From Pseudoalteromonas sp. T1lg88 (GTDB lineage: Bacteria; Pseudomonadota; Gammaproteobacteria; Enterobacterales; Alteromonadaceae), in NCBI RefSeq assembly GCF_002964765.1, contig NZ_PQCF01000031.1:411622-475621 (forward strand): 64,000 nucleotides of DNA. The letters are read 5' to 3'. Below are positions 1-8,877 of this stretch, piece by piece (positions within the stretch are counted from its first letter, which is position 1; each line of letters begins with the position of its first letter). The position numbers and the translations under genes are program-made. The notes under the pieces are model-generated. The model was not told where the DNA came from. It worked only from the letters and a program-made list of their open reading frames with translations, and made no database searches.

Positions 1-46
1 ACTGTTAATCCGCAGGTCCCCCGTTCGAGTCGGGGAGGGGGAGCCA
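1..46 (+). tRNA. tRNA-Asn(GTT), 3' part only
   Basis: The window opens inside a tRNA. The anticodon loop CTGTTAA carries GTT (Asn). It is followed by a T arm (CCCCG, TTCGAGT loop, CGGGG), the 3' acceptor strand AGGGGGA, discriminator G and an encoded CCA. The D arm and 5' acceptor lie outside the window. No strong terminator follows. Confidence 0.93.
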
Positions 47-576
47 AAATAACACCTAAAACCACCCTGATGTTCCCATTTTAAAAACACCCTTCTCTAG
101 ACAAGATTTTCCCCATAGACTAATCTCTATTCATAATTATTTTTATTATTCAATACACTAGTAAATATAAATAAACGCCCTGCACTACTACAATCATGTC
201 TCTGTACATTGCCATTCTCATGCTGCTGCATAATAATATGGCCGCAAAAATACAAAGCTAACTTATTGTGGTGCCTGGTAAATAAACATGGATGTAAGTG
301 CACAAAACGATCGCAGCACCAAGCTGTTGGCGATCGCCTTGTTGTAGCACTGGTGTAATACCAACTCTGTTAAGTATGTGTTCAGAGGTAGCGCTGGATA
401 AATGATGTGATAACAAGACGGAATTTTTCTTATGTAGTTATTCTACCTAGAAAAATTACAACCCTGTGAGCATGATATTTAACCCGCTAGAATGATTAGC
501 TATTTAAGTGACTGGTATAAAGACACTTGGACCACATGCTTCAACTAAATAAAAATAAGGGAAAGGATAAACTACC
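47..576. other. non-coding stretch between tRNA-Asn and the LapD-like gene
   Basis: No supportable gene. It is AT-rich over its first 250 bases, then holds the palindrome GGCGATCGCC (near 329-338) and the 159-bp repeat at 359-517. The downstream gene has GGGAAAGGATAAACTACC before its GTG start at 577. Confidence 0.6.
359..517 (+). repeat. 159-bp inverted-repeat (MITE-like) element, copy 1
   Basis: It begins TACCAACTCTGTTAAG and ends TTAAGTGACTGGTA, so the ends form an imperfect terminal inverted repeat (TACCA...TGGTA). The centre holds a palindrome (GGAATTTTTCT against TAGAAAAATTAC). The reverse complement of 61114-61272 aligns along the whole length without gaps at roughly 85-90% identity by eye, and both are 159 bp. 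It carries no ORF, as expected of a MITE-like or structured intergenic repeat. Flanking bases give no clear target duplication. Confidence 0.85.
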
Positions 577-2526
577 GTGAAACGATTCACACTACTGCAG
601 TTTACGTTATGGCTGCTGGCTCTAGGCGCCGCTGTAATAGTCAACACAATGCTCTTTCATTCCTATGGCATGCATAAGCAGGAAGCGATGCAGGCACAAC
701 TACAACGCTTTTTAGATCTCCAGCCGAGCATGAATGCCGAGCAGGTCAAAGAACAGGCTCCGCTTATGGCTGAGCAGCTTGTCGCCTTGATGCCGGTGCA
801 AAAACTGTGGCTACGCGATAGCAATGGCGAAGTGCTCAGCAGCAAAACTCAGCGCACCGAAGAGAGCTTTATTGCGCAAATGGCCCAGTTCCAGTTTGGC
901 ACCCTGCGCAGTCAATTTGCCACAGATCAGAACGCCGAGTTACGGGTAGAGTTTGTCGCCGACATCAAGGACATGGCCCACGCCTTTGAGCAAGGCTTGA
1001 TCTATTTCGCCCTGCTGATCACCTTTCTCTGCTTTATTCCCATAGCCAGCCTGAAAACCGCATATCGTGGTTATCGCCGTCGTATCGCCGATATCGTCAG
1101 TGACATTATCGACCAGTTCATTACCAGCAATAATATGCCAGAGCCGATCAACCGTGCTTTTGCCGATGATAGCTTAAAGCTCAAACTTGCGAATCAAATC
1201 TCCCCCGCCCTTAATCGTTTACAGTCCCATCTAGGCCTGCAAATAGAGAATATTGCCAGCTCGGCGCTGGAAATTAAAAAAGAAGCCTATAAGGATGTGA
1301 TCACCGAGCTGGGTAACCGCAATATGTTTGTGGAGTATTACGAGCGTCATATTGAACATGTCAGCGGTGATTGTTTTGGCTGTATTGCCTTGGTGCGCGG
1401 TACCGAATTGCAGCACATTAATCAGAGCAAGGGCTACCAGGAAGGGGATGAGTATATTCGCAGTATTGCCGACATTTTAACGACCGGTATTCGAAATTAC
1501 GGTTCCGCCACTGTGTTCCGCCTTAATAGCTCGGACTTTGCCGTGGTGTTACCTAACACGCCTCCCAAAGAAGCGGAGCGCTTTGCAACGCAAATACAGC
1601 TCAAATTCAATCAGTATCAAAAAGTGTATAATTTGGCATCGGTCGCCTATACCGGCATAGTGTCTTTTGAACAACATAAGCCACTGGGTGAGTTGCTCGC
1701 CAATGTCGATATCGCTATGAGCATAGCGCAAAGCAATCACGCCAACGCCTGGCACATGTTACGCTTGGAAGATATCAGTGACAGCGCTATCCAAGGGACA
1801 CAAAACTGGCGTAAGATGATTAATGAGCTGCTTGAAAAACAGTCTGTTAAACTGGCCATTCAACCCATTATCCCTCTTGGTAAAAGCAGCGTGGCCTACT
1901 CTGAAATTCAGGCTCGTTTTCGCGATGAGGAAGATCATATCCTACCGACCTCCTCCTTTATGGCCATGGCCGATCAACTGGGTAAGTCGGTCGAGCTTGA
2001 CCAGATGATTATCGACCACGCATTGAATGCAATAAAGAATCAAAACCTCACCGCCCAATATTTTGGTATTAACGTCTCTGCTGCCAGTGCTCATGACGAT
2101 AAGTTTATGATCTGGTTAGAGCGCCGCCTTATTAAAGAAGGCGATTTCGCCCAGCGCCTGGTGTTTGAAATATCGGAATTAGGTTTACAGCAGGATATAA
2201 CCGCCAGTAAGCGTTTTATCAGCATGCTGCATCGTTGTGGTTCCCGCCTGACGGTAGAGAGATTCGGTGTTGGCCTGACCTCGTTTAAGTTTTTCCGCGA
2301 GATCAAACCCGACTATATCAAGATGGACGCCAGCTATACCCGCGGCCTGGAAGACGACAAGAACAACCAGTACTTTATGCGTCTTATGGTCGACCTGGCG
2401 CACCGTATTGGCGTGCGTGTCTTTGCCGAGGGCGTAGAAAGCCTGGAAGAAAAACAGATTATCGAACAACTTTGTCTCGATGGTGCCCAAGGCTACTTTA
2501 TCGAAAAGCCGAAAGAGCTGTTATAA
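577..2526 (+). CDS. LapD-like inner-membrane protein with degenerate GGDEF and EAL domains
   Basis: A 649-aa protein with GTG start. Topology matches the c-di-GMP receptor LapD: TM1 (about 8-28), a periplasmic segment (about 29-138), TM2 (about 139-158), a HAMP-like linker, then GGDEF and EAL domains. Both catalytic signatures are lost: NSSDF replaces GGDEF at 317-321 and EIQ replaces EAL at 443-445. It is therefore probably a binding receptor rather than an enzyme (inference). LapD normally sits beside the periplasmic protease gene lapG; none is present here, so its output is unknown. A GC-rich hairpin follows the stop. Confidence 0.8.
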   Translation: MKRFTLLQFTLWLLALGAAVIVNTMLFHSYGMHKQEAMQAQLQRFLDLQPSMNAEQVKEQAPLMAEQLVALMPVQKLWLRDSNGEVLSSKTQRTEESFIAQMAQFQFGTLRSQFATDQNAELRVEFVADIKDMAHAFEQGLIYFALLITFLCFIPIASLKTAYRGYRRRIADIVSDIIDQFITSNNMPEPINRAFADDSLKLKLANQISPALNRLQSHLGLQIENIASSALEIKKEAYKDVITELGNRNMFVEYYERHIEHVSGDCFGCIALVRGTELQHINQSKGYQEGDEYIRSIADILTTGIRNYGSATVFRLNSSDFAVVLPNTPPKEAERFATQIQLKFNQYQKVYNLASVAYTGIVSFEQHKPLGELLANVDIAMSIAQSNHANAWHMLRLEDISDSAIQGTQNWRKMINELLEKQSVKLAIQPIIPLGKSSVAYSEIQARFRDEEDHILPTSSFMAMADQLGKSVELDQMIIDHALNAIKNQNLTAQYFGINVSAASAHDDKFMIWLERRLIKEGDFAQRLVFEISELGLQQDITASKRFISMLHRCGSRLTVERFGVGLTSFKFFREIKPDYIKMDASYTRGLEDDKNNQYFMRLMVDLAHRIGVRVFAEGVESLEEKQIIEQLCLDGAQGYFIEKPKELL

Positions 2527-2537
2527 CACAGTGACGA

Positions 2538-2567
2538 GTTCCCGGGTCAGCCCCCGGGGACTTCCTT
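2538..2567 (+). terminator. probable intrinsic terminator
   Basis: GTTCCCGGG and CCCGGGGAC form a 9-bp stem with one G-U pair around a 6-nt loop, followed by TTCCTTT. It lies 12 bases after the LapD-like stop codon. The T-tract is weak. Confidence 0.6.
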
Positions 2568-2740
2568 TGTCGGCTTACCTACACATATCATCCCACGCCC
2601 TAACATAATCACTGCCATCGTGCGCACTTGCAGCCGCACTTACACAGCTCCCGCTCAGGATGACTCCTGAGCACTAATAGTTTTTATTGAAACAACGCAC
2701 CTGTTAACAACAAAAGCAACCTGAATATTGTTATTGAGAT

Positions 2741-2755
2741 TTATTTTCATTATCA
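2741..2755. promoter_or_regulatory. candidate Fur box upstream of TonB receptor
   Basis: Read on the minus strand this is TGATAATGAAAATAA, compared with the 7-1-7 Fur core TGATAAT-N-ATTATCA: one half-site is perfect and the other matches 4 of 7. It lies 34 bases before the GTG start of an iron-type TonB receptor, where Fur usually acts. Inference from sequence and position only. Confidence 0.5.
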
Positions 2756-2789
2756 TTTGCAAAATCATTTAATAATAAAGGTAATCTCC

Positions 2790-4904
2790 GTGCGTTTTTC
2801 ACTTTCTCTTTTGACCATAGCCCTTAGCGCTCCCCTGTATGCCGAGCAAACAACGCAAGACCTAGAACATATCATAGTCACTGGCAGCCGTGTGGTGGAG
2901 AATATTGACGAAGTGCCCGCGTCGGTGACTGTGATCACCCGTGAACAGATACAGGCCCAGCTCAAGGTCAGTCCCGAGTTACAAAACCTGCTCGAAGTAC
3001 TGGTGCCGGGCATGGCGCCAAGCACCAATAGCTCAAGTAATACCGGACAGACCCTGCGCGGTCGTGCGCCGTTAATCATGATTGATGGCGTGCCGCAATC
3101 AACACCACTGCGTAATGGCTCTTTGGGAATTCGCAGCCTGGACCCAAGCGTGCTGGAGCGTATTGAGGTGATCAAAGGCGCGACTTCGGTCTATGGTAAT
3201 GGCGCCGCCGGTGGAGTGATTAACTACATCACCAAAAAACCAAGCAACAGCAATGACTTTTCCGCCACGGTTGATGCCTCTACCCGTTTTAGTGCCGTTA
3301 AAAGCGACGAAACGCTGGGTGCACGAGTGGAAGGCTCAATCAATGGCCGCATGGATAAGTTCTCATATCTGGCCACCCTGAGCTATGAGGAAAATGGCGT
3401 AAAGCGTGACGCCGAGGGCGACATTCTTGGTCTGCAATACGGACTGAGCGATGTAGAAACCGCAAACTACTTCACCAAATTAGGCTATGATCTCGACGCC
3501 GAAAAGTCCCTGTCATTAACCTATAACTATTACAAATCCCAACAAAAAACCGATCTTGGCGATGTCTTTGGCAATATCAATCAAGGCGATAAGTCCTACG
3601 CCATTCACGTACCCGCAGAGCAACAAAAACAAGGTCGCCCGCAAGGACCAAGCGGCAATACCAATATAATGCTCAAATATACGGATAGCGAGGTGTTTGC
3701 TTATACCGCACTGACCGTCGACTTATACGCCCAAGACATTGAAAATGTCTTCTTCTATTCACCCAATCTAGCCAATCCAAGCGCCGGATATGATGGCGGT
3801 CAGTCAATTATCGCCTCGGAAAAAGAAGGGTTGCGGGCCACCTTTAACAGCCAGTTCAACCTGCAAGGCACCGAAGCCACCTTTATTTATGGAGTTGACT
3901 TACTTCATGACGTTACCTCACAGCCCTTGGTCGATGGCCGGGTTTGGGTGCCGGAAATGGACATGAGTAACCTTGCCGGCTTTATCCAAAGCAAATGGGT
4001 TATTGATGACCATTATGTGATTAAAGCCGGTGTGCGTCATGAAGATATCGACCTGGAGGTGGACGATTATCGCACGTTAGAGCTGTGTCGCAGCGAAACT
4101 CAGTGCTCGGTGCCCATCGATGTCAAAGGAGATACCCTGAATTACACCGCCACCACCTACAATGTCGGCGTTAAGTACAATGCCTATGAAGCCTTTAGCC
4201 CCTTTATCAGCTATTCACAAGGCGCCGATATCTCGGATATTGGCCTTTTACTGCGCACAGCCACGGTTGACGATATCGCGCTTATTCGCACCGAGGCATC
4301 AGTGATCGATAACTATGAGCTTGGTTTCACCTCGGTGCTTGATGGGCTGCGCCTAGAAGGCTCCTTGTATCGCAGTACTTCGGAGTTAGGTACCACCAAC
4401 AGCTTCGACGAAACCACCGGTGTCTATATGCCGGTACGTGCACCACAAAAGATTTGGGGCTATGAGCTACTGGCGGACTACCGCTTTAGCCCGGCCTGGC
4501 GCACCACGTTGACCTACGCCTATGTGGAGGGTAAGAACACCGAGGACGATATTTACCTTGGCGCCAAACAGATCAGCCCACCAAAAACCACCGCGAACCT
4601 GAAGTGGCAACCAAGTCGCGAGACAGGTTTAAGCCTGACCTTGCTGTATGTGGGCAACCGCAAGCGTTTTGAACCCAATGCCGATGGCAACTATGTGGGC
4701 GATCAGGGCCCGGTGAACGATTACCTGGTCGTCAATCTCAGTGGTCAGCATCAGTTTACCGAGCAGCTCAATGGGTACTTTGGCGTTGAAAACCTCTTTA
4801 ATCACGACTACTACCCTGCCCGCGCCCAGGCCTATACCTATGGTGGCTATAACATTAAAGGCTTAGGCACCAGCATAACCGCCGGTGTGAAGTATCAGTT
4901 CTAA
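2790..4904 (+). CDS. TonB-dependent siderophore-type receptor
   Basis: An outer-membrane gated channel for a ferric chelate. I chose GTG at 2790 over the upstream TTG at 2757 because AAAGG sits 8 bases before it and the product then opens with a clean signal peptide (MRFSLSLLTIALSAPLYA, cleavage before EQ). A TonB-box-like EHIIVTGS is followed by a plug domain with LRGRAPLIMIDGVP, RIEVIKGATSVYGNGAAGGVINY, and a long beta-barrel ending in the expected C-terminal Phe (GVKYQF). 704 aa is normal for the family. The substrate cannot be told. The two bacterioferritin genes downstream and the Fur-like site support an iron role. Confidence 0.9.
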   Translation: MRFSLSLLTIALSAPLYAEQTTQDLEHIIVTGSRVVENIDEVPASVTVITREQIQAQLKVSPELQNLLEVLVPGMAPSTNSSSNTGQTLRGRAPLIMIDGVPQSTPLRNGSLGIRSLDPSVLERIEVIKGATSVYGNGAAGGVINYITKKPSNSNDFSATVDASTRFSAVKSDETLGARVEGSINGRMDKFSYLATLSYEENGVKRDAEGDILGLQYGLSDVETANYFTKLGYDLDAEKSLSLTYNYYKSQQKTDLGDVFGNINQGDKSYAIHVPAEQQKQGRPQGPSGNTNIMLKYTDSEVFAYTALTVDLYAQDIENVFFYSPNLANPSAGYDGGQSIIASEKEGLRATFNSQFNLQGTEATFIYGVDLLHDVTSQPLVDGRVWVPEMDMSNLAGFIQSKWVIDDHYVIKAGVRHEDIDLEVDDYRTLELCRSETQCSVPIDVKGDTLNYTATTYNVGVKYNAYEAFSPFISYSQGADISDIGLLLRTATVDDIALIRTEASVIDNYELGFTSVLDGLRLEGSLYRSTSELGTTNSFDETTGVYMPVRAPQKIWGYELLADYRFSPAWRTTLTYAYVEGKNTEDDIYLGAKQISPPKTTANLKWQPSRETGLSLTLLYVGNRKRFEPNADGNYVGDQGPVNDYLVVNLSGQHQFTEQLNGYFGVENLFNHDYYPARAQAYTYGGYNIKGLGTSITAGVKYQF

Positions 4905-4916
4905 GCCCGATTAGAC

Positions 4917-4958
4917 CCCACTTTGTTGGTCAACAAACTGAGCAACAAGGTGGGCTTT
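4917..4958 (+). terminator. intrinsic terminator after TonB receptor
   Basis: CCCACTTTGTTG (4917-4928) pairs with CAACAAGGTGGG (4943-4954) with one G-U pair, followed by CTTTC. It begins 12 bases after the stop codon. Confidence 0.7.
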
Positions 4959-5122
4959 CATAGCGAAATTATGGCGGCGTTTATGCATAAACCCTAACGG
5001 CAAATATAAATTGGAATGCGAATAAGTTACAATTGTAACCACCTGATTTATAATGAAAATATTTGATTTATTGGCAAGATAGACTACACTTGTTCCATCA
5101 ATGCACAACGAGGCCGTGGCAA

Positions 5123-5608
5123 ATGCAAGGTAAACAAAGAGTTATCGATAGCTTCAATAAACTGCTGGCAAATGAGCTCGCCGCAATCGATCAATATTTC
5201 ATCCATTCACGCATGTATGAAGACTGGGGTTTGAATAAACTTTATGAACGTCTTGAGCATGAGCGTGAAGAAGAAACCCAACACGCCGACTGGCTGATCA
5301 AACGCATTCTATTCTTAGAAGGCGTGCCCGATATGACCAAGCGTCGCGATCTGCTCGTAGGTACCAATGTTAAAGACATGATGGCCAATGATCTCAAGCT
5401 TGAGCTTGAAGTAGTGCAATGCGTCAAAGAAACCATCAAAATTTGCGAAGAAGAGCAGGATTATCAGTCTCGTGAAGTACTGGAAAAACTCTTGTTCGAC
5501 ACCGAAGAAGACCATGTTTACTGGCTTGAACAACAACTGGGTCTTATCGATAAAATTGGTCTGCAAAACTATCAACAATCGCAAATGGGCGATGCCGAGG
5601 TATCATAA
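5123..5608 (+). CDS. bfr: bacterioferritin, ferroxidase-type subunit lacking the haem methionine
   Basis: Iron-storage subunit of 161 aa. I start at ATG 5123 ([19 protein letters not shown]), the family N-terminus, not the upstream ATG at 5063. Dinuclear ferroxidase ligands are present: E18, E51, H54, E94, and E128/H131 in EEDHVYWLE (equal to E127/H130 of E. coli Bfr, with one inserted residue). The residue equal to the haem ligand Met52 is Thr (EETQHAD). It probably supplies catalysis in a mixed 24-mer with the next gene, as known for alpha/beta Bfr pairs in Pseudomonas putida and Magnetospirillum. Its TAA overlaps the next ATG by one base (TAATG), so translation is likely coupled. Confidence 0.95.
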   Translation: MQGKQRVIDSFNKLLANELAAIDQYFIHSRMYEDWGLNKLYERLEHEREEETQHADWLIKRILFLEGVPDMTKRRDLLVGTNVKDMMANDLKLELEVVQCVKETIKICEEEQDYQSREVLEKLLFDTEEDHVYWLEQQLGLIDKIGLQNYQQSQMGDAEVS

Positions 5609-6072
5609 TGAAAGGTGATATGGACGTAATACGCGCGCTAAATAAGGTATTGGCCAATGAGCTGGTTGGCATAAACCAATATTTTCTACACGCCCGCATG
5701 TTTAAAGACTTCGGCTTTAGCAAGCTAGATAAGGCTGATTACAAGGTTTCAATTCAAAAAATGAAAAACGCCGACAGATTGATTGAGCGTATTTTATTTT
5801 TAGAAGGCCTGCCTAATTTACAAGACTTGGGCCGCCTGCGTATCGGTGAGGATGCCGAGGAGATGATTGCCGCCAATATGCACTTTGAAACAGAGTCGTT
5901 AAAAGACCTGCAAGCAGCAATTAAACTGGCGGAAGAGCGCCTTGACTATATCAGCCGTGAAGCTCTTGATGCCATACAGCATGAGCAGGAAGAGCAGATT
6001 GATTGGCTGGAAACTCAGCAGCACCTGATCAAGGTCACCGGAATAGAAAACTACCTGCAATCGCAGATGTAA
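5608..6072 (+). CDS. bfr: bacterioferritin, haem-binding subunit with lost ferroxidase centre
   Basis: 154 aa, starting [19 protein letters not shown] like E. coli Bfr. The haem ligand Met52 is kept (IQKMKNAD), but ferroxidase ligands are replaced: E51K, H54N, E127Q and H130Q, while E18 and E94 remain. The pattern is the exact complement of the upstream subunit, so the two probably co-assemble, one oxidising iron and the other holding haem for electron transfer from Bfd (whose candidate gene is at 7785-7979). It shares an operon with the first bfr and ends at a strong terminator. Confidence 0.95.
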   Translation: MKGDMDVIRALNKVLANELVGINQYFLHARMFKDFGFSKLDKADYKVSIQKMKNADRLIERILFLEGLPNLQDLGRLRIGEDAEEMIAANMHFETESLKDLQAAIKLAEERLDYISREALDAIQHEQEEQIDWLETQQHLIKVTGIENYLQSQM

Positions 6073-6079
6073 TTTACTT

Positions 6080-6108
6080 AAAAAAGCCGCTGTTACAGCG
6101 GCTTTTTT
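6080..6108. terminator. strong bidirectional terminator
   Basis: AAAAAAGCCGCTG, loop TTA, CAGCGGCTTTTTT. It has A and T tracts on both sides and separates the bfr operon from the convergent phospholipase D gene. Confidence 0.93.
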
Positions 6109-6142
6109 GTGTCCATATTTACTAGCTACAGCAAAAGCTTTG

Positions 6143-7699
6143 CTAGAGCACGCCCTCAATGGGCAATAAGGACATCAGCCACACGCTAAAGCGCTGCCAA
6201 CGGCTGGTATCCGGCTCATGATGGTAAATCTTATCGCTGTCTACTCCCTGCCATTGCAACTCACCTTCTTCATCCAAGCTTAATCGCCAGGCAAATTTCG
6301 CCATATCGTTTTCCACCCAACGACGCAGTAAGCGATTAAACCGAGGCGATGTGATCACCAACCCCTGCTCGGTATTAAGATTGAAAGAACGGGGATCCAA
6401 ATTCAAAGAGCCAATAAAAACCTGCTCGTGGTCAAAGGCCATGGTTTTGGCGTGTAAGCTGGCGGCGGAAGAGCCGGTAAAGCTTTTTATCTTAATTTTC
6501 TTCGGGGTTACCTCGAAGTTACGTTTCAGCTCCCAGAGGTTGACGCCCATGGCCAATAACTCCTTGCGATAACCGGCATACCCGGCATGCACCACGGGCA
6601 CATCGGTGGCGGACAGGGAGTTGGTTAGAATGGTGATCTTCACCCCCTGCTCGGCCCAGCGCCGCAATAGGGCCATGCCCGGCTCTCGCGGTACAAAATA
6701 CGGGGAGATAATAATCGCTTGCTGTTTGGGTACGCCCAAGGCACGGATCATTTTAGGAGCCATATGGGTGCTGGTATTGCTACTGTCGGTTAGCAGTTTG
6801 TTGGGATCATCGACATATAAATAGCCCAGTGCCCAATCGAGGTTCAACTTACCGCGGCGCAACGACTGCACCAGATCCGACTCTTTTACCCGCTGTACAT
6901 AGGGGCTGCTGTCGCTGTACTCACGGCTGACAAAATAAGCCAGCTTGCCCTTGAGGGTATCCAAGTGGCTGTCGTCGACCTCGGTAAATAGCTTGTCGAT
7001 ATCCTCAGCTAAGGGGTGGTTCCAATACAAATCAAACGCCTGGGTAGCCTTTTCGACCACCGGGCCAATGCTGAGCACATCCAAATCAACAAACTGGGAA
7101 TTATCTTCTCCCGAGAAGTAAGCATTGCCGATATTGCGACCACCGGTAATAAACACCTGGCTGTCGACGATAAAGCTCTTGTTGTGCATACGTCGCGACA
7201 CCCGTGAATAATCGGTAATAAAACTAAGAAAACGCAGCTTACGGTGATTAAGGGGATTAAACAGACGAACTTCTATATTGTCGTGGCGTGCCAAGGCGGC
7301 CAAGTCGCGTTCCGATTCGGCCTGTGACATATCGTCGAGCAGGATACGCACCCTGACGCCGCGCTCCGCCGCCTTTAACAGGTAGGCACTGAGCACCTTG
7401 CCGGTTTCCTGGCGGTGATACAAATAATATTGAACATCGATGGAGGTTTGTGCGACTTCGGCTAAGGCGATACGGGCTGCGAAGGCATCCAGGCCATCGA
7501 TCAAGGGATAAAAGCCAGATAAGTCGGCATTGGGTTGTTGTTCAAAAAACGTATTTAGCAAGTCAGCATCCTCACTGGGTAATGCATAACTGGCTGGACG
7601 TTCGGGCATAGATTCGAAGTCTGACACCGAGCTACAGCCAATCAAATACCATGTGCATAGCGAGATCAGCAGGATTCGGAGATAAGTTTTTGCGTGCAT
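6143..7699 (-). CDS. phospholipase D family lipoprotein, cardiolipin synthase C-like
   Basis: 518 aa with a lipoprotein signal (LISLCTWYLIGC, lipid on Cys). It has two HKD motifs: MHNKSFIVD near residue 170 and LHAKTMAFD near 415, each with downstream GG/GS (FITGGRN, FIGSLNLDPRS). The two-HKD layout and 'LDPRSFNLNTE' resemble ClsC (YmdC), which makes cardiolipin from phosphatidylglycerol and phosphatidylethanolamine. A YmdB partner is not seen nearby, so ClsC activity is inference; a general PLD-type phosphatidyltransferase is safe. AGGG lies before the ATG. Confidence 0.88.
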   Translation of the reverse strand: MHAKTYLRILLISLCTWYLIGCSSVSDFESMPERPASYALPSEDADLLNTFFEQQPNADLSGFYPLIDGLDAFAARIALAEVAQTSIDVQYYLYHRQETGKVLSAYLLKAAERGVRVRILLDDMSQAESERDLAALARHDNIEVRLFNPLNHRKLRFLSFITDYSRVSRRMHNKSFIVDSQVFITGGRNIGNAYFSGEDNSQFVDLDVLSIGPVVEKATQAFDLYWNHPLAEDIDKLFTEVDDSHLDTLKGKLAYFVSREYSDSSPYVQRVKESDLVQSLRRGKLNLDWALGYLYVDDPNKLLTDSSNTSTHMAPKMIRALGVPKQQAIIISPYFVPREPGMALLRRWAEQGVKITILTNSLSATDVPVVHAGYAGYRKELLAMGVNLWELKRNFEVTPKKIKIKSFTGSSAASLHAKTMAFDHEQVFIGSLNLDPRSFNLNTEQGLVITSPRFNRLLRRWVENDMAKFAWRLSLDEEGELQWQGVDSDKIYHHEPDTSRWQRFSVWLMSLLPIEGVL

Positions 7700-7784
7700 G
7701 AGCCCTGGCCGTTCGCCATCATCATGCTACTCAATATAACAAAAACAGGGAGATATAACAGAAATTAGCTAAATTTGCTGGTGA

Positions 7785-7979
7785 TTAGGCCACTTCGTCG
7801 GTGACATCGACGATATCGATAAGCTTTTGATTAAGGATCTTTTTGGCACAGTTACAACATTTGCCGCACTGAGAGCCGACCTTAAGCTCGGAGCTAAGAT
7901 CACGCATAGAACGAGCACCTTGATCGATTGCTTGTTCAATTTTCTTATCGGACACACCATGACAAAGACAGATATACAC
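7785..7979 (-). CDS. bfd: bacterioferritin-associated ferredoxin
   Basis: A 64-aa [2Fe-2S] protein that delivers electrons to bacterioferritin haem for iron release. The four cluster cysteines are visible: CLC at the N-terminus (MYICLCHGV) and CGKC in GSQCGKCCNC. Length is typical. It lies apart from the bfr operon, about 1.7 kb away and on the opposite strand, with its own upstream Fur-like site, consistent with induction under iron starvation. Confidence 0.95.
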   Translation of the reverse strand: MYICLCHGVSDKKIEQAIDQGARSMRDLSSELKVGSQCGKCCNCAKKILNQKLIDIVDVTDEVA

Positions 7980-8027
7980 GAATAAAAACCACTCTCAGTT
8001 AGATTATGCCGCCAATTTTAATCTAAA

Positions 8028-8042
8028 CGAAAATAGTTATCA
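8028..8042. promoter_or_regulatory. candidate Fur box upstream of bfd
   Basis: The minus strand reads TGATAACTATTTTCG against the TGATAAT-N-ATTATCA core: 6/7 plus 5/7. It lies about 50 bases upstream of the bfd start. bfd is a classic Fur-repressed gene in other proteobacteria. Confidence 0.55.
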
Positions 8043-8125
8043 ATAAAAATATTGATTGATTGTCATCCAGCTGTTTTGCTTAACATTTGATCAAAAAAGT
8101 CATTCCACCAGAGCGGGCTGACGTT

Positions 8126-8674
8126 TTATTTTATCAAGGCCAATATGTCGCGAAACTGCGGGTGGCGACAGCTATTCATCCAGGCGAAGATGGCGGTTTC
8201 CGAAGAACAAATTTGTGCCCCGTTGTGGCGCAGTTGCGCCAAGGCCAGCGCCTTATTTTCCGGGTCGCGCGAACACACAGCATCGGCCAACACAGTTACC
8301 TGATAGCCTCTGGCGAGCAGTTCATTGGCGCTATGGTACACGCATACATGACTTTCCATGCCGCATAAATACAGGTGGGATTCTCCCAAGGGCTCGAGGG
8401 CGGCAATAAAGGCTTCACTTTGCACCGCACTAAAGGTGTCCTTGGCCACCACCTTGGCGCTGGGAGTAACCAGACAAGGATCAGTAGCCCCCAAACCCTG
8501 TGGGTTTTGCTCGGTAATTATATGCGCCAATTCAAGTTTAGTGGCCACCTGGCTCAGCAAGTCGACACGGGCGCACACCTGCTGATAGTCGGCCATCGCT
8601 GGGGCTAAGCGAAGCTGCATGTCGATAACAATAAGTGCGGGTGCAGAATCTGGGTTGGGCGAGAGCTGGGGCAT
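8126..8674 (-). CDS. isochorismatase-family cysteine hydrolase
   Basis: 182 aa. The family catalytic triad is visible: D18 in IVIDMQ, K78 in AKDTFSA and C111 in GMESHVCV with the preceding cis-peptide region. The size and ESHVCV fit the YcaC/hydrolase branch. The substrate is unknown. Without an adjoining isochorismate synthase or NAD gene, siderophore or nicotinamide roles are not supported. AAGGA precedes the ATG. It is a single-gene unit divergent from the large GGDEF/EAL gene. Confidence 0.88.
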   Translation of the reverse strand: MPQLSPNPDSAPALIVIDMQLRLAPAMADYQQVCARVDLLSQVATKLELAHIITEQNPQGLGATDPCLVTPSAKVVAKDTFSAVQSEAFIAALEPLGESHLYLCGMESHVCVYHSANELLARGYQVTVLADAVCSRDPENKALALAQLRHNGAQICSSETAIFAWMNSCRHPQFRDILALIK

Positions 8675-8877
8675 GTGGTCTTCCTTGAGCTAAAAAGTTG
8701 CTTCAATGTTAACCATAGATTCGGGTTTTTTAGAAGCGAAATTATAAAGATATGGTGACCACGGACACTTCTATGCTAGATTTACAAATTATTATGTTAA
8801 TTCCCTGTTGATGGCCTAGTTCAGTTTTGGGGATGCCGCCTACTAGGTGGGTTTCAGCGCCTTATTGGAGTCAAGAA

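Noticed and set aside
329..338. GGCGATCGCC perfect palindrome near the tRNA
   Set aside because: Only ten bases, a common GATC-containing palindrome; no repeat array or gene context.
8827..8877. Upstream TTG/ATG starts for the large GGDEF/EAL gene
   Set aside because: They lack a spaced ribosome site and place an odd extension before the signal peptide; TTG 8878 has GGAG at 7 bases.
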